A stretch of 10,392 bases of DNA from Candidatus Symbiothrix sp. (GTDB lineage Bacteria; Bacteroidota; Bacteroidia; Bacteroidales; Azobacteroidaceae): assembly GCA_031270925.1 (NCBI GenBank), contig JAISWY010000253.1, positions 1 through 10,392 of the forward strand, in the 5' to 3' direction. Both the position numbers and the translations under genes were made by a program. Shown one piece after another: positions 1 to 6,179 of this stretch. The notes beneath the pieces were generated by a model, which was not told the DNA's origin, ran no database searches, and saw only the letters and a list, made by a program, of their open reading frames with translations. The first letter of the stretch is position 1; the number at the start of each line of letters is the position of its first letter.

Positions 1-131
1 CGAAGGCTCCAGCCTTCGTCGAGTTAAAAGCAAGCGTCCTCGCTTGCGGCATGTCTGGAGACATGCTTTTAAGCCGACGTAGGCAGAGCCTACGCCGAGC
101 GGGGGGTGCATTGAAAAGTCAATAGCACCTC
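1..131. repeat. Array of five adjacent short hairpins, four of them cloverleaf-like
   Basis: Five inverted repeats lie end to end. They are 1-18 (8-bp arms, 2-nt loop), 30-47 (7-bp arms, loop TCCT), 49-66 (8-bp arms, loop GG), 78-94 (7-bp arms, loop AGA) and 105-129 (two 5-bp stem segments, loop AAAG, one bulged A). An outer pairing TTAAAAGC (24-31) with GCTTTTAA (65-72), extended by CGTCG (17-21) with CGACG (75-79), encloses hairpins 2 and 3, so the block can fold as a branched structure. The arms differ in sequence, yet the first four centres look related (CTCCAG, GTCCTC, CTGGAG, GCAGAG on the plus strand). No open reading frame crosses it. It resembles dispersed non-coding palindromic repeats of Bacteroidota genomes (recollection, not searched). 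The array may continue left of the window. Confidence 0.7.
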
Positions 132-141
132 AAAAAAAGAT

Positions 142-558
142 TTAGCCCCAATTATCGACTTCCGCAGCGGTGGGTTTGAACTTTTTGCCCAAGATTTCGA
201 TTTGGCTCGCCCATTTCAATTCATGTCCTGTGGCTTCCCAATCTTTCGGGAAAGCGACGGAAAGTCCATATTCTTCAGCTTTGGCCATTTGCGGATAAAC
301 CCATAAATTGCCTGAATATTGGGTAGTTAGCATATCCGTCCACCAATCATTGGTCGGAATCGGCAAGCCTCGCTGTTTTTCGGTAATGTAAATTTTGCGC
401 GTTTCCATAAAACGGCTTTGGTCTCCGCCGTGCTCATCGGTGCGACTCTTATATAAAGGAGTGTATTCGGCATAACCGCCTTTTCCAAGCTGTACCGGCT
501 GTTGAGCTGAAAGTGAAAATACTAAAGTAATTCCCAAAAGAAGAAGATTGTATTTCAT
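142..558 (-). pseudogene. N-terminal remnant of a secreted glycoside hydrolase (GH81-like)
   Basis: This 138-residue frame begins with a clear signal peptide (residues 1-18, hydrophobic LLLLGITLVF, then SLSA before QQ). Residues 64-95 carry the segment GLPIPTNDWWTDML followed by YSGNLWVYPQ, which resembles the N-terminal start of GH81-type endo-beta-1,3-glucanases (PIPTN motif) and related secreted Bacteroidota glycosyl hydrolases. Such enzymes are usually several hundred residues long. This one stops after residue 138 (VDNWG, TAA at 142-144), so the catalytic region is missing. The break lies about 11 bp from the hairpin array, which suggests a deletion or insertion there. The start at 558 is supported by the signal peptide and by a TACCTTTG box (594-587) upstream. 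The signal peptide and truncation are clear. The GH81 assignment rests on memory of short motifs and is only moderately certain. Confidence 0.6.
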
Positions 559-586
559 GATGAAAAATAGATTTTCGGATGTGCTG

Positions 587-594
587 CAAAGGTA
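587..594 (-). promoter_or_regulatory. Bacteroidota -7 box for the glycoside hydrolase remnant
   Basis: Reading on the minus strand, TACCTTTG matches the Bacteroidota -7 consensus TAnnTTTG exactly and ends 28 nt before the ATG at 558. No convincing TTTG-type -33 box is visible about 20 bp further upstream, so strength is uncertain. If active, it would transcribe only the truncated gene. Confidence 0.55.
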
Positions 595-719
595 AGTTGT
601 ATATTTGAATCGAAATGCCTTTTTACACTCTCAAAAATTCAATTTCAAGTTTTTTTAACTCAACATTCATACTACATCGTAATTTTTAAACTTCTATGTA
701 TTAGACTATTATAAATAAG

Positions 720-735
720 TATGTTGTAAAACATA
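720..735. promoter_or_regulatory. 16-bp perfect inverted repeat, possible operator
   Basis: TATGTT GTAA AACATA is a perfect 6-bp inverted repeat with a 4-nt spacer. It lies in the AT-rich divergent intergenic region between the glycoside hydrolase remnant and the regulator, about 50 bp upstream of a possible regulator promoter. Its position suits an operator for autoregulation or control of the divergent gene, but AT-rich DNA yields such palindromes by chance. No second copy was seen in the window. Confidence 0.25.
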
Positions 736-767
736 TTTCACAATGCAATTCAATGGAAAAAAAGCCG

Positions 768-775
768 TAAACTTG
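768..775 (+). promoter_or_regulatory. Possible weak -7 box for the regulator gene
   Basis: TAAACTTG differs from the TAnnTTTG consensus at one position and ends 22 nt before the ATG at 798, a normal spacing for Bacteroidota leaders. No clear -33 element is seen. It is the best candidate in this intergenic region, but weak. Confidence 0.3.
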
Positions 776-797
776 AAGTCGAATTAAGTATTGATTT

Positions 798-2450
798 ATG
801 AAAAGAATTTGTGTTTTATTCATCTTCCGGTATTTTTTTATTGCACAAGCGGCGGCGATTTATCCCACCGTTCATAATTTTTCACGCCTGCAATCCAATG
901 CGGGAACACAAAACTGGGACATTATCCAGCATGCTAATAATTGGATGTATTTTGCCAACAACCAAGGCATATTGGAATACGACGGCTATCACTGGACAAT
1001 TTATCCGATTGCGAACTATACGAATGTCAGGTCGTTATATTACGATGAAACGGATAACCGCATCTATGCCGGAGCGTTCAACGAATTTGGTTATTATGAA
1101 CGCGATGCGCTCGGAATGTTGAAATATCGCTCGCTCGTACAATATATTTATTCTTCCGAACGCAGCTTTAACGAGATTTGGCGCATCGGAAAAAGTAAGG
1201 AAACCATTTTCTTTCAAGGAGATAGGGAAATTTTCCGGATGAATGGCAATAAAATCGCCAAGTTGAATTTCCCGTATAAGATTGAATGTGCGGCTTTTGT
1301 TCACGACATTTTGCTGGTGGCTTCGCGCGAAGAGGGCGTGATAAGCGTGAACGGAGATTTACTGATGCCTTTGCCCGGAAATGAGCATTTGAAAAACAAG
1401 AAAATCTGCGCCATGCTGCCGTGGAATGCCCAGCAAATCTTATTCGTAACGGCCAACAGCGGCCTGTTTCTCTACGACGGACGATCGATTCGGCCTTTCA
1501 CCACGGATATAGACCGTTTTCTGCAACAAAACCAAATCTTCTGCGCCGAAATAAACGGCGCTAAATTAGCCTTGGGAACTGTTCGTAACGGCGTGATTAT
1601 CAAAGATTTGAAAACAAATGAAACCATCGGCGCCAATGTGAGTTCGGGCTTGCAAAACAATACGGTTCTGAGCTTGGCTTTCGACAAACAGGGCAATTTG
1701 TGGCTGGGATTAGACAAAGGTATTGATTATGTGATGATTAACTCACCAATTTACAATCTTTTCGGCGACGAACGGCTCTACGGCTCCGGTTATTGCTCGC
1801 TGGTGCGCGGCAATCAATTATATTTGGGAACTAATCAAGGCCTCTATGTTACCGGATTTCCGGTACACACATCGCCCGAATCGTTCCCAATTCATCTTTA
1901 CGACCGGCTTCTTGGTCAAGTTTGGAGTTTGACGGAAATACAAAACACGCTTTTTTGCGGCGCCGACCAAGGTGGATTTATCCTCAAAAACGGTGTGGCG
2001 GAACGAATCAAAGAAATCAACGGTACATGGAAATTCATTGAATTACAAAAACATCCGAATTACGTTTTAGGTTCGTCGTACAGCGGATTCTTTCTACTGA
2101 AAAAAGAAAGCGGAAGTTGGAAATTTGTCCGGCACCTCAAAGGTTTCAACGAATCGGGCGGAATGTTTGAAGAAGATTCCACCGGAAATATCTGGTTTTG
2201 CCATTGGATGAAAGGTATTTCCAAACTCTCTTTCGATGCGGAAATGAGCAATTTTTCAGTCGAGCATTTCGGCGCCGGAAAAGGACTCTCGACTAACCAG
2301 AACTATGTTTTAGTCAAAATCAACGGCGAAATCATCGTTTCGGGCAACGATGGGTTTTTCCGTTATAATCCCGTGAGCGACCGTATGGAACATGCCAAAG
2401 ATTACGAAGAACGCTTCGGCATACATCCCCATGCGGTGCGCTTGAAATAA
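798..2450 (+). CDS. Triple-Y/LuxR-type membrane regulator, N-terminal part (periplasmic beta-propeller), ended by in-frame stop
   Basis: This is the N-terminal 550 residues of a one-component regulator of the Bacteroidota type: signal peptide, periplasmic two-component-regulator-like propeller, Y_Y_Y domain, one membrane helix, coiled coil and cytoplasmic LuxR-type HTH. Here we see the signal peptide (residues 1 to about 20, ending AQAAA) and several propeller blades with typical strands. Examples are GILEYDGYHW near 58, GLFLYDG near 222, DKQGNLWLGLDKG near 296 and DSTGNIWF near 459. The frame ends with TAA at 2448-2450, and the same frame continues at once as the next entry, so together they make a normal-length protein of about 966 residues. 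The stop falls inside the last propeller region. As it stands, this part would be an exported propeller with no membrane anchor or DNA-binding domain. The family normally senses sugars or oligosaccharides and controls nearby utilisation genes, which fits the divergent glycoside hydrolase remnant. Confidence 0.85.
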   Translation: MKRICVLFIFRYFFIAQAAAIYPTVHNFSRLQSNAGTQNWDIIQHANNWMYFANNQGILEYDGYHWTIYPIANYTNVRSLYYDETDNRIYAGAFNEFGYYERDALGMLKYRSLVQYIYSSERSFNEIWRIGKSKETIFFQGDREIFRMNGNKIAKLNFPYKIECAAFVHDILLVASREEGVISVNGDLLMPLPGNEHLKNKKICAMLPWNAQQILFVTANSGLFLYDGRSIRPFTTDIDRFLQQNQIFCAEINGAKLALGTVRNGVIIKDLKTNETIGANVSSGLQNNTVLSLAFDKQGNLWLGLDKGIDYVMINSPIYNLFGDERLYGSGYCSLVRGNQLYLGTNQGLYVTGFPVHTSPESFPIHLYDRLLGQVWSLTEIQNTLFCGADQGGFILKNGVAERIKEINGTWKFIELQKHPNYVLGSSYSGFFLLKKESGSWKFVRHLKGFNESGGMFEEDSTGNIWFCHWMKGISKLSFDAEMSNFSVEHFGAGKGLSTNQNYVLVKINGEIIVSGNDGFFRYNPVSDRMEHAKDYEERFGIHPHAVRLK

Positions 2451-3701
2451 ATGCCTACCGGCGTTATTTGGTGCATTTCGTCCTATTATTTCGATATTCC
2501 CAAAAAACAAAAAAACGGCCGATATACAGTCGATCAACCCTCGTTTTTCGCCTATCTGAAAAATAATTTAATCATTGGTTTTGAGCATTTTAATACTATC
2601 GATTCAAGCAATATTCTGATTAGCACCGAAAACGGTTTCGCTTGGCTCGACCGTAAGCGCGACAAAACATCGACAGGATTGCCGCAATCGTTCCAAATCA
2701 TGATCCAAAAAGTGTTTTTGACCAATGAAAAAGATTCGCTTTTATCGGGATATCTTACTCAACAACAAGCTATTCCAAAATTGAAATACCGCGATAACTC
2801 GATTCGTTTTGAATACACAGCGCCCGAATATCGCGACGAACGTGCGGTAACTTACAGCTATCGTTTGGAAAATTTCGATTCCGATTGGTCGGCGTGGTCG
2901 GAAAACAACAGCAAAGAGTACACCAAACTGCCCAAAGGGACTTACTCATTCCTCGTGCGGGCGCGTAACGAATTGGCAACCAACATAGTAGAGACTTCCT
3001 ATCCTTTCACAATTTTGCCGCCGTGGTATGAAAGCCTGTGGGCGATCATGGTTTATACTCTCTTATTAATCGGAATTATTGCACTGTTAATAAGATACAT
3101 AAGAAAAAAATCGACGGAAGGCGCTCGGAAAATGGAAATCCAAAAAGAACAGGAAATGCAGGAAAAAGAAAAGATTTTTCAAGCCGATACGCAAGAAAAA
3201 GAAAAGGAAATCGTATCGCTGAAAAATCAAAAATTGCAATACGAACTGCGCCACAAATCGCAAGAGTTAGCTAATTCAACGATGAACGTGATCCGGAAAA
3301 ACGAAATATTGCTCGAATTGAACAAAATCATTGAAAAAATACATGAAGACATGAATAAATCGGATACCGAAAAATTGCAGCCAAACATCCGTAAACGATT
3401 GAAAATCATGCAACAAGAGATCAAACAAAACATCGAACGCGACGACAATTGGAAAAAATTTGCCGAAAATTTCGATTTGATTTACGAAAATTATCTCAAA
3501 CGACTGAAAGAGCGTTTTCCCGAACTGACGAAGAATGATTTGCGGCTTTGTGCTTATCTGAAAATGGGGCTTAGCTCGAAAGATATGGCGCCGTTGCTCA
3601 ATGTGTCGTACCGGAGTGTGGAGATGTGTCGTTATCGTATCCGGCAGAAATTGGATTTGGCGCGGGATGTTAATTTGATGGATTTTTTGCAGGAGCTTTG
3701 A
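2451..3701 (+). CDS. Triple-Y/LuxR-type membrane regulator, C-terminal part (Y_Y_Y, TM helix, HTH)
   Basis: These 416 residues continue the preceding frame directly after its TAA; the ATG at 2451 is the very next codon. Visible in order are the last propeller strand (GVIWCISSYYF, residues 4-14), the Y_Y_Y domain (about 113-187, with YRLENFDSDWSAW and GTYSFLVRARN), and a membrane helix (about 194-216). A long charged coiled-coil region follows (about 217-340), then a LuxR-type HTH (about 355-403: FPELTKNDLRLCAYLKMGLS, then SVEMCRYRIRQKL). Restarted at 2451 this half would lack a signal peptide, so its sensory part could not normally reach the periplasm. Hence it is probably a fragment of one protein rather than an independent gene. 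Termination-reinitiation at TAAATG, a nonsense mutation or a sequencing error are the options. The frame is otherwise open to the HTH end, so any disruption is recent. Domain identity is confident; functional state is not. Confidence 0.85.
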   Translation: MPTGVIWCISSYYFDIPKKQKNGRYTVDQPSFFAYLKNNLIIGFEHFNTIDSSNILISTENGFAWLDRKRDKTSTGLPQSFQIMIQKVFLTNEKDSLLSGYLTQQQAIPKLKYRDNSIRFEYTAPEYRDERAVTYSYRLENFDSDWSAWSENNSKEYTKLPKGTYSFLVRARNELATNIVETSYPFTILPPWYESLWAIMVYTLLLIGIIALLIRYIRKKSTEGARKMEIQKEQEMQEKEKIFQADTQEKEKEIVSLKNQKLQYELRHKSQELANSTMNVIRKNEILLELNKIIEKIHEDMNKSDTEKLQPNIRKRLKIMQQEIKQNIERDDNWKKFAENFDLIYENYLKRLKERFPELTKNDLRLCAYLKMGLSSKDMAPLLNVSYRSVEMCRYRIRQKLDLARDVNLMDFLQEL

Positions 3702-3769
3702 GGTAAAACAATGCTCTCAATGGCAATAACGGCTCAGTTGCAAGTAATGGGATAATAATGGTAAATCAG

Positions 3770-3804
3770 ATGTCTCGACTTCGCTACGCTTCGCTCGACA
3801 TGAC
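3770..3804. repeat. Short palindromic intergenic repeat
   Basis: Arms ATGTCTCGA (3770-3778) and TCGACAT (3795-3801) pair with small bulges around a centre containing TTCGCT twice (3780-3785 and 3790-3795, ten bases apart). It sits in the 160-bp gap between two convergent genes. Sequences of this CGACTTCGCTCGA type recur as dispersed intergenic repeats in many Bacteroidota genomes (from memory). No T-run follows on either strand, so it is not a classical terminator, though it could still stop or stabilise transcripts from both sides. Confidence 0.5.
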
Positions 3805-3861
3805 GCGCTTCCCTTGTGAGTGATGAGGAAACAGTTACAGTGTGGACAGAATAAAATTCAC

Positions 3862-4971
3862 TTATATTTTAATCAACTCGTAATCTATCGTTCCTAACCC
3901 AATTTCTTCGGCGTATTGCAATCCCGCCAACCAATTGGTATTGGGATGAATCATCGTGAATTTATCGACATTCTGCAACTCGCCGTAGTGTTGAGTTTTC
4001 AAAACGGTATTCAAATTGGCACCCGCCTGCGTAACCATATCGGCAGAAGCTTTATCCAAAGCCACGGGATCGAACGATGCGGCAATCCCGATATTCGGTA
4101 CAATGGCGGCATCATTGCAAGCCCAGCAATCGCAATTCGGCGAAACATCCATAATGAAATTGATATGGAAATTCGGTTTGTCCTTCAAAACAGCCGCCGT
4201 GTATTCCGCAATCTTGTAATTCATCACATCGGTTGCATTGTCCCAAACCGGCTGCGCAGCCTCGAATTGGCATACTGCCACGCACTGACCGCAACCAAGG
4301 CATTTCTCATAATCGATTTTAGCTTTCTTATTGACGTTCAAGTGAATTGCGTCGGAGGCACAATAGCGCACGCATTGCCCGCAGGACGTACAAGCCTCCT
4401 CATCGACAATCGGTTGCGACGAAGAATGTAATTCCAATTTACCGGTGCGCGAGGCCGAACCCATTCCAAGGTTTTTCAACGCGCCGCCGAAACCCGCCTG
4501 CTCATGTCCCTTGAAATGGTTCATCGAAACAATAATATCAGCGTCGGCAATGGCAGCGCCGATTTTGGCCGTTTTGCAATACTTCAAATCAATTGAAATT
4601 CCGCGGTAATCGATGGCTTTCAATCCGTCGGCGATAATCACAGGGCAAGGAACGACCATCGGATTGAATCCGTTTTCAAACGCGCTTTCCAAATGGTCGA
4701 TCGCATTGGAGCGCCGACCGAGATACAATGTATTCGAATCGGTCAAAAACGGCTTGGCCTCTTTCGACAATAAAAACCGAACCAAGCGTCCTGCGTAATT
4801 GGCCCGGATATAAGCCAAATTTCCCGGCTCGCCGAAATGGATTTTCACGGCCGTGAACTTATCCTTGAAATCAATTTGCTCAATTCCCGCGCGTTTAATT
4901 AAACTCTCCAACTTGTCCAATAGATTGCGACCGGGTTTGGTGCGCATATCTGTAAAAAATACTTTTGCCAT
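3862..4971 (-). CDS. DUF362 protein with two 4Fe-4S ferredoxin motifs
   Basis: This 369-residue protein has no signal peptide and is probably cytoplasmic. Its DUF362 signature is seen in the segment starting NHFKGHEQAGFGG and continuing with ALKNLGMG (residues 151-171). A ferredoxin-like insert follows with C194-x2-C197-x2-C200-x3-C204 and C224-x2-C227-x2-C230-x3-C234, enough for two 4Fe-4S clusters. Near the end, SPNCDCWAC holds three more cysteines (280, 282, 285), possibly another metal site, before the DPVALD segment (301-306) that recurs in this family. The molecular function of DUF362 is not established; an electron-transfer or metal-dependent role is inference. The length fits a complete protein. 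The start at 4971 gives the usual MAKVFFTDMR beginning. It lies 23 nt downstream of a small membrane-protein gene and is probably cotranscribed with it. It is convergent with the regulator gene. Confidence 0.9.
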   Translation of the reverse strand: MAKVFFTDMRTKPGRNLLDKLESLIKRAGIEQIDFKDKFTAVKIHFGEPGNLAYIRANYAGRLVRFLLSKEAKPFLTDSNTLYLGRRSNAIDHLESAFENGFNPMVVPCPVIIADGLKAIDYRGISIDLKYCKTAKIGAAIADADIIVSMNHFKGHEQAGFGGALKNLGMGSASRTGKLELHSSSQPIVDEEACTSCGQCVRYCASDAIHLNVNKKAKIDYEKCLGCGQCVAVCQFEAAQPVWDNATDVMNYKIAEYTAAVLKDKPNFHINFIMDVSPNCDCWACNDAAIVPNIGIAASFDPVALDKASADMVTQAGANLNTVLKTQHYGELQNVDKFTMIHPNTNWLAGLQYAEEIGLGTIDYELIKI

Positions 4972-4994
4972 AATATTTTTATTTCAAATGATTT

Positions 4995-5165
4995 TTAATT
5001 GATGTATTTTTTTGTGAGTGTATAAACGATCATCCCGACTGTAACCAATATCCAACCGGTAAGTAGCGACCCATTGGTCTGAAGCGACGTGAAAAACGGC
5101 GTAATCAGAAATAATACGCCAAGCAATACTAAAAAGACACCTGTATTTGTCAGGAAAGATTTCAT
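4995..5165 (-). CDS. Small two-helix membrane protein, 56 aa
   Basis: An ATG at 5165-5163 opens a 56-residue frame ending in TAA at 4997-4995. The protein has two hydrophobic stretches, residues 8-25 (TGVFLVLLGVLFLITPFF) and about 34-49 (LLTGWILVTVGMIVYT). They are joined by a short polar loop (TSLQTNGS), and the tail is basic (KKYIN), so a small inner-membrane hairpin is likely. I do not recognise a named family, although comparable small membrane proteins are common in Bacteroidota. It precedes the DUF362 gene by 23 nt on the same strand, suggesting a two-gene operon. Support comes from the hydrophobic pattern, the clean start and stop, and the tight spacing. The frame is short enough that homologues are needed for certainty. 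Confidence 0.7.
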   Translation of the reverse strand: MKSFLTNTGVFLVLLGVLFLITPFFTSLQTNGSLLTGWILVTVGMIVYTLTKKYIN

Positions 5166-5182
5166 TTGTTCGAAATTTTCTG

Positions 5183-5190
5183 CAAATTAA
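5183..5190 (-). promoter_or_regulatory. Possible weak -7 box for the small membrane protein/DUF362 operon
   Basis: On the minus strand TTAATTTG differs from TAnnTTTG at one position and lies 17 nt before the ATG at 5165. It is the only near match in the upstream region. No clear -33 box accompanies it. Confidence 0.3.
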
Positions 5191-5244
5191 AGCAAAATTT
5201 GCCGGATTGCGAAATTATATTGAAGGAGAACTGATTTTTCTATA

Positions 5245-5268
5245 ATCTTGATTTTAGGGATCTTGATT
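5245..5268 (+). promoter_or_regulatory. Direct repeat upstream of the nuclease operon promoter, possible activator site
   Basis: ATCTTGATT occurs twice, at 5245-5253 and 5260-5268, 15 bp start to start. The pair sits about 53-76 bp upstream of the TACTTTTG box (5321-5328), a position suitable for a transcriptional activator. There is no direct evidence for binding. AT-rich intergenic DNA can produce such repeats by chance. Confidence 0.3.
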
Positions 5269-5320
5269 ATTTATCAATATTTTGTAATATATATTTAACT
5301 TTTATTTCGGAAATAATTAT

Positions 5321-5328
5321 TACTTTTG
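5321..5328 (+). promoter_or_regulatory. Bacteroidota -7 box for the nuclease/TonB receptor operon
   Basis: TACTTTTG fits TAnnTTTG exactly and ends 19 nt before the ATG at 5348. The -33 region near 5301 reads TTTA rather than TTTG, so this element is imperfect. It is the only good promoter match before the three plus-strand genes, consistent with one transcript covering all of them. Confidence 0.6.
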
Positions 5329-5347
5329 CCAAGAAATATTAAATTAT

Positions 5348-6139
5348 ATGAAAAATTATTTGCATCAGGTAGCAGTTGTTTTGAGTAGTTTATTCTTTGT
5401 TTCTAGCCCGTTCTCGGCTTTCGCATGGGGAAGCTTGGGGCATCGAATCATCGGCGAGATGAGCGAAAGCCTGCTGAACGAAAAAGCGAAAGCGCAAATC
5501 TTCGCGCTTACCGACAATGCGAGCGTCGCCATGGTTTCCAATTGGGGCGACGAAGTTCGGTCGGACAAGCAATACGATTATACCTCTAATTGGCATTATA
5601 CCAATATTGCCGGCGGATTGAGTCGCGCGGCTTTCGATTCTATTGCGGTAAAGCAAGATAACGGGCAAAATATTTATCAGGTACTTTTACTGACCGCTTA
5701 TTTGAAACAAGTTCCCAACGATACGGCGATGCTTAAAATGCTGATTCATTTGGTGGAAGATATGCACTGCCCGATGCACTTGGGACATGCCGAAGACAAG
5801 GGCGGAAACACGGTTCAAATCACATGGTTTCGCAATAAATCGAATCTGCACAGCCTTTGGGATAGCGGATTGATTAATTTCCAAAAACTAAGTTATACCG
5901 AATATGCAACGCATTTGATGCGGGTAAACTCCTTGCAAAATATTCCGTTCGACGGAGATGAAAACACTATTCTCGATTGGGCTTGGGAAACTTACACCAA
6001 TACGCAAACAATATACGCTTCTGTTGGGGAAACCGAGAAAGCTTACGAATATGTCTATCATTATAAACCCTTGTTGGAACGGAGTTTAGTGAAGGCCGCC
6101 GAACATTTGGCTGCACTCCTTATTTACATCTATCAATAA
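5348..6139 (+). CDS. Exported S1/P1-type zinc nuclease
   Basis: This 263-residue protein belongs to the S1/P1 nuclease family (phospholipase C/P1 fold), trinuclear-zinc enzymes that cleave single-stranded nucleic acids and remove 3' phosphates from nucleotides. The signal peptide spans residues 1-26 and ends SAFA, so cleavage would expose W27 as the new N-terminus, whose amino group is a zinc ligand in the family. The other ligands of P1 nuclease all have counterparts here: H32 (WGSLGH), D68 (NWGDE), H83 (NWHYTNI), H134, D138 and H144 (HLVEDMHCPMH), and H168 and D172 (NLHSLWD). The length matches the family, so the enzyme should be active in the periplasm or outside the cell. The ATG at 5348 gives the signal peptide and follows a good -7 box. 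The TonB receptor gene starts 40 nt downstream on the same strand, suggesting an operon for using nucleic acids. Confidence 0.93.
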   Translation: MKNYLHQVAVVLSSLFFVSSPFSAFAWGSLGHRIIGEMSESLLNEKAKAQIFALTDNASVAMVSNWGDEVRSDKQYDYTSNWHYTNIAGGLSRAAFDSIAVKQDNGQNIYQVLLLTAYLKQVPNDTAMLKMLIHLVEDMHCPMHLGHAEDKGGNTVQITWFRNKSNLHSLWDSGLINFQKLSYTEYATHLMRVNSLQNIPFDGDENTILDWAWETYTNTQTIYASVGETEKAYEYVYHYKPLLERSLVKAAEHLAALLIYIYQ

Positions 6140-6179
6140 TAGATACACATCAATTTCATTCATTCTAAATTATAAATTT

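Noticed and set aside
1..131. CRISPR array or tRNA gene
   Set aside because: There are no identical repeats separated by unique spacers, and the branched fold lacks conserved tRNA positions (no TTCGANNC T-loop, no acceptor stem with 7 bp).
105..138. Rho-independent terminator formed by the last hairpin
   Set aside because: The T-rich tract on the minus strand precedes the hairpin instead of following it, and on the plus strand the hairpin is followed by A residues.
2451..3701. Independent HTH regulator gene starting at 2451
   Set aside because: The frame continues the upstream propeller without shift, begins inside a propeller strand and has no signal peptide, so it reads as the second half of one interrupted gene.
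3916..4431. 171-residue open frame on the plus strand
   Set aside because: It is antisense to the DUF362 gene, whose two ferredoxin motifs prove the minus-strand frame is the coding one.
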